Assembly: GCF_030247195.1 (NCBI RefSeq)
Contig: NC_080672.1
Span: forward strand, 345,896,413-345,960,412
Origin: Topomyia yanbarensis
Taxonomy: Eukaryota; Arthropoda; Insecta; Diptera; Culicidae
Direction of reading: 5' to 3'
Length of the DNA: 64,000 nt
The notes beneath the pieces were generated by a model, which worked only from the letters and a program-made list of their open reading frames with translations, was not told the origin of the DNA and did not search any database. Made by a program: the position numbers and the translations under genes. Of the stretch, positions 45,870 to 57,210 are shown piece after piece (positions within the stretch are counted from its first letter, which is position 1; every line of letters starts with the position of its first letter).

Positions 45870-46705
45870 TTTATATATTGCTTTAGCTCGCTACGTAAAC
45901 CATGGTAAGTCATATTCGCAACTGCAACACGCTTTTTTTCCTCGCGGCTAACATCGTTATCACATGTCACTAGTGTTTCAAGATATATGAATTCGTCGAC
46001 AACCTCGTACTGTATCCCACGATTTCTACCTCGAAACCTACACTGTTCGGACCAGCAACCATGTTCTTTGTCTTGTTAGAGTTTGTAGTCAGCATCCCTT
46101 TTAAAAAAGACAAATGCCTCTTCCACTGCTCTGCTATGTCATGAGATCTCGTGATGAAATGTCCGTTCCTGTGCACATCAGATCTTCGTATCGCACCTTC
46201 GAGCGCAACATCACCTGCTTCAATCCATCTAACGTCACAAACGAGTCGGACGTCTTTCTTGCTATTTTGATGCGTGATTTTGACCCAGCCAGCGTCATAC
46301 GAATTAGTGTAATCAGGAAAGCCATATTCAAGCATTATTTGCCACAGTTTCGTTTCACTGAATCGTACGTCGCCTTGGAATCTACAATGAGATGGTGAGT
46401 CCGCAAATTATATTCCCGGAATTTATCCAAAATTTGCAAATAACAAACATTTAATCAGTCGTTCATCGCCTTCTCGAAACCTGCTTTGTTATTCGACGAC
46501 AAAGAACGTACGTTGTAGGCGGCGTTGAGGATCGTTATGCCTCGATCGTTATTACACTCGAGCTTATGGCCCTACTTGAAGATAGGGTATATGAAGCCAT
46601 TCAACCAATCCGAAGGTATTTCTTCTTCTATCCAGATCATCCCGACCACGAAGTGAATTGCTTCGTACAGCCGGTCACTCCTAACTTCTAGGCCGGGATT
46701 TTTTG
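45870..46705 (-). pseudogene. RTE-clade non-LTR retrotransposon relic (reverse transcriptase)
   Basis: On the minus strand, in shifting frames, I read IPSDWLNGFIYPIFK, CNNDRGITILNAAY and KAGFEKAMND near 46690-46450; then MTLAGSKSRIKIA and DGLKQ near 46290-46200 (the block before the palm turn); then KTKNMVAG near 46080; and YEVVDEFIYLETLVT followed by DNDVSREEKKRVAVANMTYHGL near 46010-45890. This is the standard RTE RT order. Frameshifts and stops break it into at least four pieces, and the second catalytic block is not recognisable. It is the longest RTE relic of the window and less truncated than that at 9017. Confidence 0.78.
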
Positions 46706-49443
46706 TAATATCAATTATTAAAATTCCAACTCAGTGGTATTGAAAATAAACTAAAGCAAAAATGAAGTAAGTGGCTATTTATGGTGTTCTTTGTGTGCTG
46801 AATCAAATAGCATAATTAGATTTTGTGTACCAGATCGTGTTCTCAAGCTGTGCTCTGTTAAACTCAAGAATTCTCCAATAAATCTTCAAACATAGTTTTT
46901 TTACGGTCAAGATCACATAATTTCGAAGTTGACTATTAGTATTTTCGAAGAAGTTTTATAACATAATAGAGTGTATCTTTTGAATAATTAATTTTGTTGA
47001 TTATTATTTGAGAAAGTAATTATGAAGAATCAACTCTTCACAAATATTTTTAAGAGACATTGAGTCTTCAGTAAAGTTTTTGAGAATGATATAAGGAACA
47101 ACTTTGTTGAAGACACAAAAGCTCTATCTATTTACGAATTTTCATTAAATCCAATTTTCTTCAATATAAGTTTTATATTACAAGTTTTAGAGCCTCATAT
47201 ACTAGATAAAAATGTGCATTTTCTTGTTCTAAAAAACTTTGTTGAAGGTCAAAGGAATGGAAGTTAGGAAAGCGTTACCATAAACATCAACATTGGAACC
47301 ACTTGTCTAGAAGGGTTTTGTTTCGAAGATGCCCTAAGACCTAATATATCTCAATACCCTGAGTACATAGCGCATTAATATCTTGTTTCTAATAAATTCT
47401 TAACAACTTTACTGAAAATACCACTATTTTTATATTTTTTATTACTAAAAATCTTCAAATCATCCTAAAAACCTCTCCTGGTATACTAGAGACAAACGGA
47501 AACGCCATTTTACAACATTTTCTTTCTACTTTCCAAAAAACGTCTCGGCACACTGAAGATGATGATTTTTGTGGAACAGTGTAATCGCGATAGTGGTCTT
47601 GTTCCGAACAAGTTTCATAGATTTCTCTCGCATACTTTATCAGCCAAAAAGATGGAAAATTGTCTGACTTTGTTTTGGTTCTTGCCAAAAGATATTTCGT
47701 TTGAAACGCGTCCTGTGAAAGATAAAAACAGTTAGAAAGAAAGATATGGATACGTGGTCCAGAGAGAGTTATGATGATCGCCTTAGAGGGCTCCCAACTA
47801 GAGACTGCAAAAATGCAGACTCGAGTCCTGCTGGAGATCATTTCTCTACTCAATGTTTTTAGTAAAGGGTTAATTTTTAGCAGCAACTATTTCAAACTGT
47901 TTCTGTTGTTTCATTGGACATTTCTTTCGTAATCCTAATTTTTTCCGTGCAATAATAATCGTTTCCCAGAGTTCTCTGAGAATATGTAGAACTGTCAGGA
48001 CTTTGGAAACCCAAGAGGGCGCGTACGGCCGAAATTTGTTGTTAGGGAATCTTTTTTTGCGTTTGAAAGATCGTTTGGTTGTTGATAGTTCATTGTGGAG
48101 AAACTTATAAAAAGGGCATAATTTCACGAAATATTTTTGTTGTTGTTTCTCCATGATTCAACTACATTCAAAATACTTTCTCTTTTGGCTTTTTGGTAAA
48201 TAATAAAACATTTAAAAAATCATTTTAATTTAACGTAAATTTTTGCTTTTGTGAAAAATGATGTATTCATTCTCTGTAATTTTTTCTCCTGTAGTTTTCC
48301 TGTAAAAAATACAGAACTTTGTTTTTGGAAAATGCTGCATACAACTTCTACATCCTTTTAAAAAATTGCTTTTGAGTGACAATGATCGGCTTGACTGTGG
48401 TAAATGTTTAGTCTTTCATGCCGGTGAAACGTGTATAATTTCATCGGAATCGAAGATAGTCGGTTACGATTTTAAAGATTTTTGAACAAATCTTGATAGA
48501 ATTCCTCTATAGCATCTTGCTAGACAGCATTTAAGATTACAAGGAAGCCACCAAATACCGCATTTAATATTTTTATTCAACAATTATATTGATTCAATGT
48601 GTGCTACAATGTGCTGAATAACAATTCGATTCATTTCGAAAGCTTAACAAAAACAAGTTATCAGGAACAGTCTGCTCCCTCATATCGTACAGATCAAAAA
48701 ACAAAAAGCGCATCGTTTGCGTACAGCATACTAACAAAAATGTTAGCTGCGCCGCTCCGTTCTAGCTTGTACGTGTAACTTATGGACACGGCAAAGTCCA
48801 TTTACCCCAACTGCGAGAGGAAGAAGTGAATCACAAAATAATTTTCGTCTATTACGGGAGAACACAATTGCGATTAACTTTACGCGGGTTTGTCGTAGAC
48901 CTACGGAGCGCGGGAATGAACAGTTGATCTAGGTAAAAATGGAACTTATTCTTACTGAAGTGTCAAGTCATGTAATACTAATAATGCCCAACTGCCGTGA
49001 CCGTGACTGAAGCCTTCATAGCGAAGGTCACCATGCAACACGACATCAAAAACGAAAACGTCAAAACCAAGATCCCCGTGTGAAAATGATCTCACAGAAA
49101 TTCGCCTAGACATTTTGGCACCACGCACCACGCGTTTTGTATTAAAACACTCATGTCGAAATATGGTGAAGTGGAATCAGTCACAAATAATACTTAGAGA
49201 AACGTTTTCCCTAGCATTCTCACCGGTGTTCGGGTAGTGCGTTGCTATACCAGAATCACTAGAAAACACAAAAAGCTCCAAACACCTTGTTAAGTAATAA
49301 AAATTGTGAAAATCCCTATTTAGTACAGCAGCAGTAGTGATCTCGTTTGATCGCTCTAGGTAGAATAATCTTTTCTTATCGCCTATCTATCTGATAGCGT
49401 GAGCGAAAAATCTAAAAAGGCCTTTGATTCTCTTTCTGCACTT
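46706..49443. other. Noncoding interval with a degenerate interspersed repeat
   Basis: The part 46900-47240 (TTTTCGAAGAAGTTT, GTATCTTTTGA, AGTAAAGTTTTTGAGAA, GAAGACAC..AAGCTCTAT) shares order and words with 57350-57560 and is probably the same old repeat. The minus-strand 143-codon frame at 47455-47886 starts at TTG, is Ser/Lys-rich and shows no domain; I do not call it a gene. Confidence 0.4.
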
Positions 49444-49930
49444 CTATCTATCTATCTATCTATCTATCTATATAAAAGTCAATGTTACCGTGTATGTGCT
49501 TTATGGACTTCCAAACGGTTTAACCGATTGCCATAAAAGTTTATACATAGTAGACATTTGTTCTGGAGTGTGTTTGTGTGCTATTGGTTTGGGATTATCT
49601 GCGCGCCAGATGGCGCTTCGAAACAAATTGTATTTTCTTTCTATTTCGTTGAAAGTCGCAGCAACGCGCGATGGATATGATATAAAATCAATATACCCCT
49701 GCCAGTTTCAGTTAGTTGTATTAAAAAGTTCGTTTCCTTCGCATCTCACAGTCTTCTATACAAAGCAGAGCATTAAAGCCCAATCCATCCAGCACTTTGA
49801 TTCTGATCATATAGATAGTCCGAAAAACCAACACACCTAACAGCGCAAATCAAAGCTCTAGCGACGACATAGATGCAAATCGGGGAGCCAGGGATGAGGC
49901 AGACGAAATGATAAGGAGGAGTAGAGGGTA
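49444..49930 (+). mobile_element. Possible Helitron 5' end
   Basis: A TCTA microsatellite (49444-49470) runs into TATAAAAGTCAATGTTACCG, TGTGCTTTATGGACTTCCAA, ACGGTTTAACCGATTG and ATCTGCGCGCCAGATGGCGC. I recognise this organisation as a common 5' terminal sequence of mosquito Helitrons, which begin with TC and often with TCTATATA. No Rep or helicase frame follows and no 3' end with CTRR was located, so the extent is uncertain. The 138-codon frame at 49424-49840 has a TATC-repeat N-terminus and is not a gene. Confidence 0.4.
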
Positions 49931-52900
49931 AAGCTGATCCTTGTTTACCACCGATAAAGAAATTTAATACAAGAAGCGGAAAACAGTGCGCCCAGGATAG
50001 ACGACAGCAATAATATTCGTTTATTATTTTTTATCTCATAAAATGAATATTCGAAAGGTCTATTATTTTAAAAAAGGCGTGTAACTCCCGAGGTTAAAGC
50101 CTTAATAAATAATAATAAAAAAAAAAGTTATCTGGAATGCATTATATACAAACGCTTTTCTACTGGAATACATTCTGGTTGAATAGAGGGTACACGTGCC
50201 CTTCGTGTATCACCCTGAATCTAGACACGAATGTCTCATCCGACACCCATAATAAGATGGGAAATTGACGTTTGACATGCTATTCGTGTACGTTCGCGAC
50301 CAGAGCGATCTACCCTTGTTTCTCGCGTTAATCGCAATACTGACCGTAAACGGTTCTGTCGTGAACGTAATAATCCGTAAATATTTTTAGATAAATGAAA
50401 TATTTTCAGATTTCCAAAAATCAGGTGATGATGAGTAATCAATAACAAACAGTTACATAACATTGAGATAGATAGGCATATAGTGTCTATCTGGCGGCTA
50501 AATCGGCTTGCCATGATACTGATGAGATATGTATAGTAGAAAGGTATAATAAAGTTAGGTATTTTGTCCTTAATGCACAAAATGATTCAATCCAATTGTG
50601 TCTTCAGGTAGGAATATGGTACAATGGTCACGTATTAGTTTGCTAGCCGTTCTATCAAATTCCCGAGCGGCTTCTGGGATTTTTGAGTCGTAAAAATTTC
50701 TTAGTTCTTGAAGTCACATATGAAAGGAAATTATACAAGCTATGAACTATCATTCTCCGTCTCAAACCGTGAAAATTTAAAAACGTTATAGTATTTCATG
50801 CGAACAGTTTGCAATGCGATAAGAAATTGTGTCCACGAATCACTACGTTGCAACGATGCGTTGATAAGTCATCAGCTACCCATTAAATGCATCTGTATAG
50901 TAAAGTGACAAGAAAAATTATGGTCATGATCCCATCAGGATCCCAACACTGCAAAATTTGAGCTAAATCGGACAAGTCCAGCTACCGAACCAACGTACTT
51001 GAAGTTTGTATGAGATTTTGCAACAATTTAGATGTAGAAAACCCACCATCCCACATTTTCACCGCTAGGTGGCACTGTATGCAACAGGTTATCACTACAA
51101 GTGAAAATAAAAATATACCAACGTATTTCAGCTCGAAAGTTTTAACCATTAATCAAAAAAGAGTCTAACGCATATTTCCTAATTTACTTTCTGAAACATT
51201 CAGCGCTATTAAAATTATCTATTCAAACATCAAAATTATCTCGAAACGTTCCCAAAAGCTGGTAGATGATTAATTCATTCCCGTTGACAATAGTTAGTGT
51301 CAACGAGCGGTGACCAGTTCGATGCCACACTTCATAAAACAACATATCAGCCGTCGTCAACAACCCAGTTGTAGCATTTCTCCAGACAGGCGTTATTTTG
51401 TGGTGTTACTCCAAACCCAGTTCTCGCTGACACTTCTTACCGCAACCGACGAGAACATGATTTATGATAGCTGCATTTTAAGCGCTAACCCGTTTAGCAC
51501 GCTGCTGACTGTTGGCTCTTCAACTGCATCCCCTCTCATTCATCATTCGCGCCCCGAAAGTGATCATGCATCACTTGAACGAATGATGCCTAGCCTAGTA
51601 TCATTTCTATCTTCTTCCATTCAGAATCATTCCCATCAACTACAGGAAATCTCGTTTGCTTACAAGCACTTCGCTACACGAGGATGTGTACGCTCTAATT
51701 ACGCGTTGAAAGGCGCTCGGAACGATACATCCATAATGCCATAGTCAATTATCCCGGTCCGCATTACACTTTAAAGTAGGTATGCTCCGTTGAAACCATA
51801 CCATATCGTAGTATGACTCATGTCGATTACCACGCGAGAGAAAACGTCCATTGATGACGGATTAGATTCGTTCGTTGAGCGATACTTTTGAAATAAATAC
51901 AAAAACAACAACGGAGTATAGGTATCATCATTACCTCATCATCCTATCCTTATAATTGCACCCACGCTCGTACGTTGAATCTCTAACAAGGGGTGCGAAA
52001 TTCCACGCGCTTTCGATCGACCATAAATCGCCGGAGGTCAGCGGTTGCGTTGCTGCTGGCTGCAAACAGCTCAGCGGTCGGTCGCAACTCACTTTCGTTT
52101 TAAAAAATGCCAGTTGCCAGTAGGTACTGCACATCATTTTGCTATAGGCACCAATTCAATTCGAAGTTTGCTTAAGGCCACCGCGCGCCGCCCGGTCGCG
52201 ATTGATGATACCACGATGATCAACCGCAAAATAAGGTATTAGTCGGTTACAAAACACCGCCATAAATAAACACCTCTGCCACCACGGTTCAGCTCCGGTA
52301 CACAGTACGGTTGAGGACGAATAGCATAGACGGGGGTTTCTTTTCAATTTTACTTATATGTTGGAGCGAAAGGTACGACCCGGAGCTTGCGGAAATAGTG
52401 GTTTCGTAAACAGAAGGGCGACACATTGTTTGAGTTTCTGCACTGTCGTCGATTGCCTATTTCGGAGAACATTGATTGAGTATGTGCTGAGGGTACTGTG
52501 GATGTTACTTTTCCGAATACGAAGAAAAATGGGTAAAAGATACATTCCTTCGTATTGTCGTTTAATATTTTATTGGTTTTGGAGTTGTTTGCGAATTATA
52601 CATTTACTTCATAATGGATTGTAACACATTTTGTTTCGAACAGATTCGTTCCTTATCATTTGTACCTACATTTTGAGCGGAGTGTTTTGGACTTTATTCA
52701 GGAAAACACTTGCTGCTCAGAGAACGTTAGCGACATACGAATATCGGATATCAGTATGTACAATGTTCCATTTCATGTCCACTGTGCAAAATTATCATCG
52801 GGAAATTTTGAGAGATACACATTATCCGCAACTAGAATAACTTTGCAGTGCTATTTTTTTCATTGCCATGAGCAGCTTACCTTAACTTGTCTTTGTAGAT

Positions 52901-53839
52901 AAGTCATTTTATATAGGGAATCACCAGGCGGGAAACCGAAGAACAACATTTTGCTACAAGTTTGTAGTATCAAGAGATTGCTTTAATATCGCTCAGTTTT
53001 CCGTGGATGCAATTTACGTAGGCATTGTAATTCTCTCTCACTCACGCGAGAAGAAGCTTATCCGATGTCCAACTTTTCCGAGATAAGATGAGTCGCAAAA
53101 TTCTTCGTCTCCACAAATAGCGTGAGAATGATTTTCCGGATAAAATTTATTTGACTTTTTCCTTCTCACCGGAGAAGGTGATAAAATTTTAATTTCGTGG
53201 AAATTAATAAAAGTACACTTAATTACAAAGAAAAGTGGCAAAGGTGTTTTTTTGTGTTTTGGAATAACGACAGCAAAGCAGCGAGCGCAAAAAGGATACC
53301 GTGATAAACTCATTCACTCATTCTCCGGCTGTTTTATTTATCCGGAGAAATAACACGTTGTATTTATCCGGAGAAGTTGTGCGAGTGCCAATAACTTTTC
53401 ATGTGAAAATGTGAGTTTTTATTATCGCAGTAGCAAACTATCCGGGCGCATTTACTCGTATGAGTGATAAATGCAATGCCTGAATTTACGGTAATGTTAT
53501 TTGGACATTAATTGTATTAAGTTCAGACTTTTCTGTGGTATACTTGCATACTGATCTGTAAAGTTGCCGTCGTTGCAGTGGTTGTAGAGTTATACAATTC
53601 CAAAACTCCATTTCAGTTGATTCGCCCTATCTGCAAAAACCTCCAAATCCTTATCATTAATCCTCTAAGTCTTTTGTTTATTTTGAGTGGATTAATTGTA
53701 ACGTTCCATGAAGTCACTTAAAAGCTATCGATCTTAAAAATTGTAAATCCCTATCGTTTTTCGACACCAGCCTTAGGATGTTTTAATTTGTCATGAAAAA
53801 GGGATGGACTGGTTTGAAAATTTTAAATTTTAACCTAAG
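49931..53839. other. Interval without a recognisable gene
   Basis: Open frames at 50236-50580 (minus) and 51310-51744 (plus, 144 codons) show no domain. Between 53120 and 53460 the motif TTATCCGGAGAA and its inverse recur about five times within 350 bp, possibly a decayed MITE. The stretch 51960-52330 is GC-richer but unassigned. Confidence 0.4.
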
Positions 53840-54720
53840 ATGGATCTCCTTTTAATGTCACCAGACTGTTCAACTCCTTATACAGTTATCCATTCATCGA
53901 TGAAAATCTTAATTTACCTTCTGCAACTGAAGATGCCTTGCCAAATCAATAAATTAGGAGCAAATTTATCTACAATGATAAATTTGAAGTCTCCCGGAGT
54001 ATATCCCATTCGTTTGGCAAGCCAAAAATTTGGTTCTTGTCCTAAGTTATAGTTGGTCAGAACATGTTACACCGACTTAAATACGCCTTTAGATAAGATA
54101 AATGAGGTTACAACAAGCGCAAAAATGTAGAGATTTGGGATACTGTGCAGTGTGTTTAGCGATGGTTTCTTAATCCTACGCCACAGACCAAGAGATTGTC
54201 ATTTTCATTAGAAATTTATTAGTTTCACCGTCAGGAATAGCCCACGAAAGCCCTTTGGAACCGCCGATGTTTCTGTTGTACTTCAATGATGTGCATCTAG
54301 TATTGAAGACTCCACCACTAATCTTCACGGAGGATCTCAAATTATTTCGTCTGATTTGTTTAAGTGAGGATTGAAGATTTCTCCAACAACGGCTCCAAGT
54401 CTTTGCTGATTGATTGATTGATCTCATATTCGTGAATTTATTAAACATTTTACTGATAATACTATCTCTCGCTGTACTGCTCTTTATCGCAGTTTATACT
54501 GGAATATAATGCTGAAGTTTGAAGCCCATACTAAAATAAGAGAATTGAATCTCTCTTGCTGTGTACAGCGGTATCAGCTAATGTACCTGGAACCTTATTT
54601 GTTCAAAAGAATACACCAAGAGCATCGTTGATCGCTGGCATTCTACTCGATTGTCTGGATTGACCGAATATTTTAAAACAAATCAACATAAACATTGCAG
54701 CTCGTAACAATCTTCTGCAC
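53840..54720 (+). pseudogene. Decayed Jockey-like reverse transcriptase
   Basis: Plus-strand translation near 54220-54370 gives SPSGIAHESPLEPPMFLLYFNDVHLVLK followed by LIFTEDLKLFRLI (given here as separate reads; the first covers G-V-P-Q-G-S decayed to SPSGIAHE, the second the Y-A-D-D block decayed to FTED). Thumb and C-terminal pieces follow with frameshifts (YWNIMLKFEAH near 54495). Upstream, 53850-53960 holds a weak match to the fingers. Both catalytic blocks are mutated, so it is dead. The minus-strand 90-codon frame at 54176-54448 is its shadow. Confidence 0.6.
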
Positions 54721-56249
54721 TAATTATAGTATTTTATTGACTATTATTTCTGTGTTCGACTTAGAGATATTTAATGGGGAATAAAAATAATTGATAGAAA
54801 TGCTTAATTGAGTCATTATCAGTAGGGTAAATGTAAGCGGTGTGTGTACTACTGTCAGGTGCACTATTGAATATGATTTAATTGACAGGTGATCAGATAG
54901 AATCTAAAATGGCCGACCTCTAGTTTGGAATATACTAAAATGGCAAAGATGATCAAATCAGTATTCATTTAAAGGTTTTCACAAGTAAAAAATTTGTTCA
55001 ACTTCTGTTCCCTTCCCCTGCGAAAACGTTGAATACACGATACCTGTGTACATCTAGAAATAAGCACTCGAAAGTACACGATTTCTCAGTACATATAACC
55101 TCATAATACATTAAAATTTTCATGGTGTAGTACGAACATATGCTTTCTGTGAAAAGGGATCTACAAAACTTCTTTGGGGCCATACACAAATGACGTAGCT
55201 TTCCAAGCGATTTCTGACCCCTCCCTCCACCACTCGTAGCATTTTATCACAAAATTCTAATCTCCCCCTTGTAAACAACGTAGCAACTACAGCTTTACAA
55301 TTCTTTCAAATGACGGCTGTTATCAATATTTCCATTATAACAGCAAATTGCGCACAAAATAAGCCCATTTCATGACGAATATAGTGTTGATAGTTTTGTT
55401 TTGAATTTTATATGTCATGGAGCATGAAAAGTTCACAATCCTGCAGCTACCAATGATTCTAAGAAGCATACGTTCAACTAAATTACTAAAATTTGTTTGG
55501 TTGAATCCGAAGAGAAAATTTAATTCAGCTACCAAACTAAGTCTACTAGTTAGCAAGATTAGCTAACTAATGTAGCAAGCTAAATCCGCCTGCAAAACAT
55601 CTTCGTGTTTTTTGCTAGCTTCCAATCCCGGGAATCGAAAAACTTACCATTTGAAAAGTAACTTGGGTGAATTTAAATTCATTTCTCTTAGGAATGGTGG
55701 AACATTAAATCGGATTTTGAAGCCCGTAAAAATAATTAAACTTAATGCTTCGTCACACAATTGGTATACCCCTCCCCCTATCCCCGTCCTTTATGCATGG
55801 CTCCTTTCGTAGCATCTGTAATGAAATTAAGGTAATCTTTATTCTCAGAAGACGCTATGCATTTACAAAATCCTACTTGGCAAAAATTCAGCCAAATTAT
55901 CCACTAGGGAAACCATGTGTAAAAGACACTTAGAAAACAAAATAGATTGATCTGCATCAGACCAATCTATTTTTTTCACGAATTTAACACAAATGAGATT
56001 GATTTTATTATTTTGTTTTATATATTTATTTGAAGCAGGTAAAAGCCTCCTGGAGCTAGGTTTCATTCAAAATCTCTCTCCAACTCGGTTGTGCTCCGAG
56101 TAATACACACAGGCTGTATATCCGTATGCCAATAATTCAGTTTGCTTCGTTAATTTGAGCAAAGATTTCTTCAAGTAAATACAGTAGAATAAAATTATGA
56201 TCGAGTTTGATCAGCTTCTATTAAATTCTGTTGAGTGATACTTCAATAT
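54721..56249. other. Interval without a recognisable gene
   Basis: AT-rich. GGGGCCATACACAAATGACG near 55177 and CCCCTCCCTCCACCA near 55219 resemble one end of an abundant mosquito MITE, but the partner end is not found. Inverted TCTGCATCAGACCAATCTATTT/AATAGATTGATCTG words lie near 55940-55970. No gene. Confidence 0.4.
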
Positions 56250-56610
56250 GGTAATTTATGCCTAACGACCATTAAGCCAATCGTCCATTATGCCTAACGT
56301 CCATCATGTCTAATGTCCATTATGTCTAAGGCCGATGACAAGCTGAAGCGGAAAGCGAAGCGTTTGCGGACGCGTCTGAGCCCTTTACATAGTGTTTTGC
56401 CGCGTTCGCCCCGCTTTTACTATGACAGTATTACGCGTTCTACATGCACACACCAAAGAGATAGTTCAAACGCATACGCTTCGCTTACCGCTACCGCATC
56501 GCAAATCGCGTAAGCATGTCATCGGCCTAACGTCTTTAGGCCTAACTCCATTATGCCTAACGTCCATTATGCCTAACGTCTTTAGGCCTAACGTTCATTA
56601 TGCCTAGATC
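56250..56610. repeat. Minisatellite of TTATGCCTAACGTCCA units, split by a MITE
   Basis: Units such as CATTATGCCTAACGTC, TTTAGGCCTAACG and ATTAAGCCAATCGTCC occupy both sides (about 56255-56329 and 56528-56610) of the 198-bp insertion. The motif matches 40200-40350 on the opposite strand. Confidence 0.8.
56330..56527. mobile_element. 198-bp PIF/Harbinger-type MITE
   Basis: GGCCGATGACA at the left matches the right end on the opposite strand for 11 bp, with further subterminal identity (AAGCGAAGCGT). TAA flanks both ends (56327-56329, 56528-56530), the 3-bp target expected of PIF/Harbinger. The host minisatellite also contains CTAACG, so TAA alone is weak evidence. GC content is much higher than around it. 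No transposase. Confidence 0.7.
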
Positions 56611-56960
56611 ATAATAAATTTAAAAAATTGCATTATTATTTATTTAAAACTTTACATATTTATGTCGTTTATCAAACCCCCCCCCCCACCTCTCTAACAC
56701 TATTTCTCTAATTTTTCCATCAAGCTATCTCTCATTCTTTCTTTCTTTCTCACTTTTTCTCTTTCTTAAAACTGCAATCAGACCTTATCAGAGTCTAGCC
56801 AGGGTAAAATAATGTACGATTTTCCTGTAGACAAAGACATCTATAGAAGGAACAGCTCATATTAAAAATAAAGAAAATATCCACAGACTGTTTCGACCGA
56901 TAACCAATAGACTGTATGCAATTTAATACAAAATAAATCACACTAGTCGATATTCATTTA

Positions 56961-57210
56961 CTAGCTGTAACCCGGTGCGCTTCGCTGCACCCATCAGGAC
57001 TAAACGAAATATTTTAAAAATACTAAAAATAACAAATATTTTTGCTCGCGGATAGACAATGTTCTTAGTTTGACCACCTGGAGCACAATTAAATTAATTG
57101 CTCTGTTTTTCTACACACAAATCCCTTGATATCATTCGAATTCGAGGTAGCAGTACATCTGCTCCTTTATATTTTCTAGTTACAATGGTCGCTTGAATGA
57201 AATTTTTCAA
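56961..57210 (-). mobile_element. Helitron relic: 3' terminus and helicase fragment
   Basis: On the minus strand the element ends GGTGCAGCGAAGCGCACC (GGTGC/GCACC hairpin), nine bases, then CTAG at 56964-56961, followed by T: the Helitron 3' structure with hairpin, CTRR end and insertion before T. About 150 bp inside, the minus strand encodes FIQATIVTRKYKGADVLLPR followed by IRMISRDL, which matches the I-x-R-I-P-M-I-P-x-D region of the Helitron helicase. The helicase C-terminus between is deleted and the sequence upstream of about 57210 is no longer recognisable, so this is a dead, internally deleted copy. Helitrons move by rolling-circle replication. Confidence 0.65.

Noticed and set aside
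47455..47886. 143-codon minus-strand frame as a gene
   Set aside because: TTG start, no domain, no splice or promoter context, and such lengths occur by chance here.
51310..51744. 144-codon plus-strand frame as a gene
   Set aside because: No recognisable domain, no conserved neighbours and AT-rich flanks; kept only as a possible unknown.
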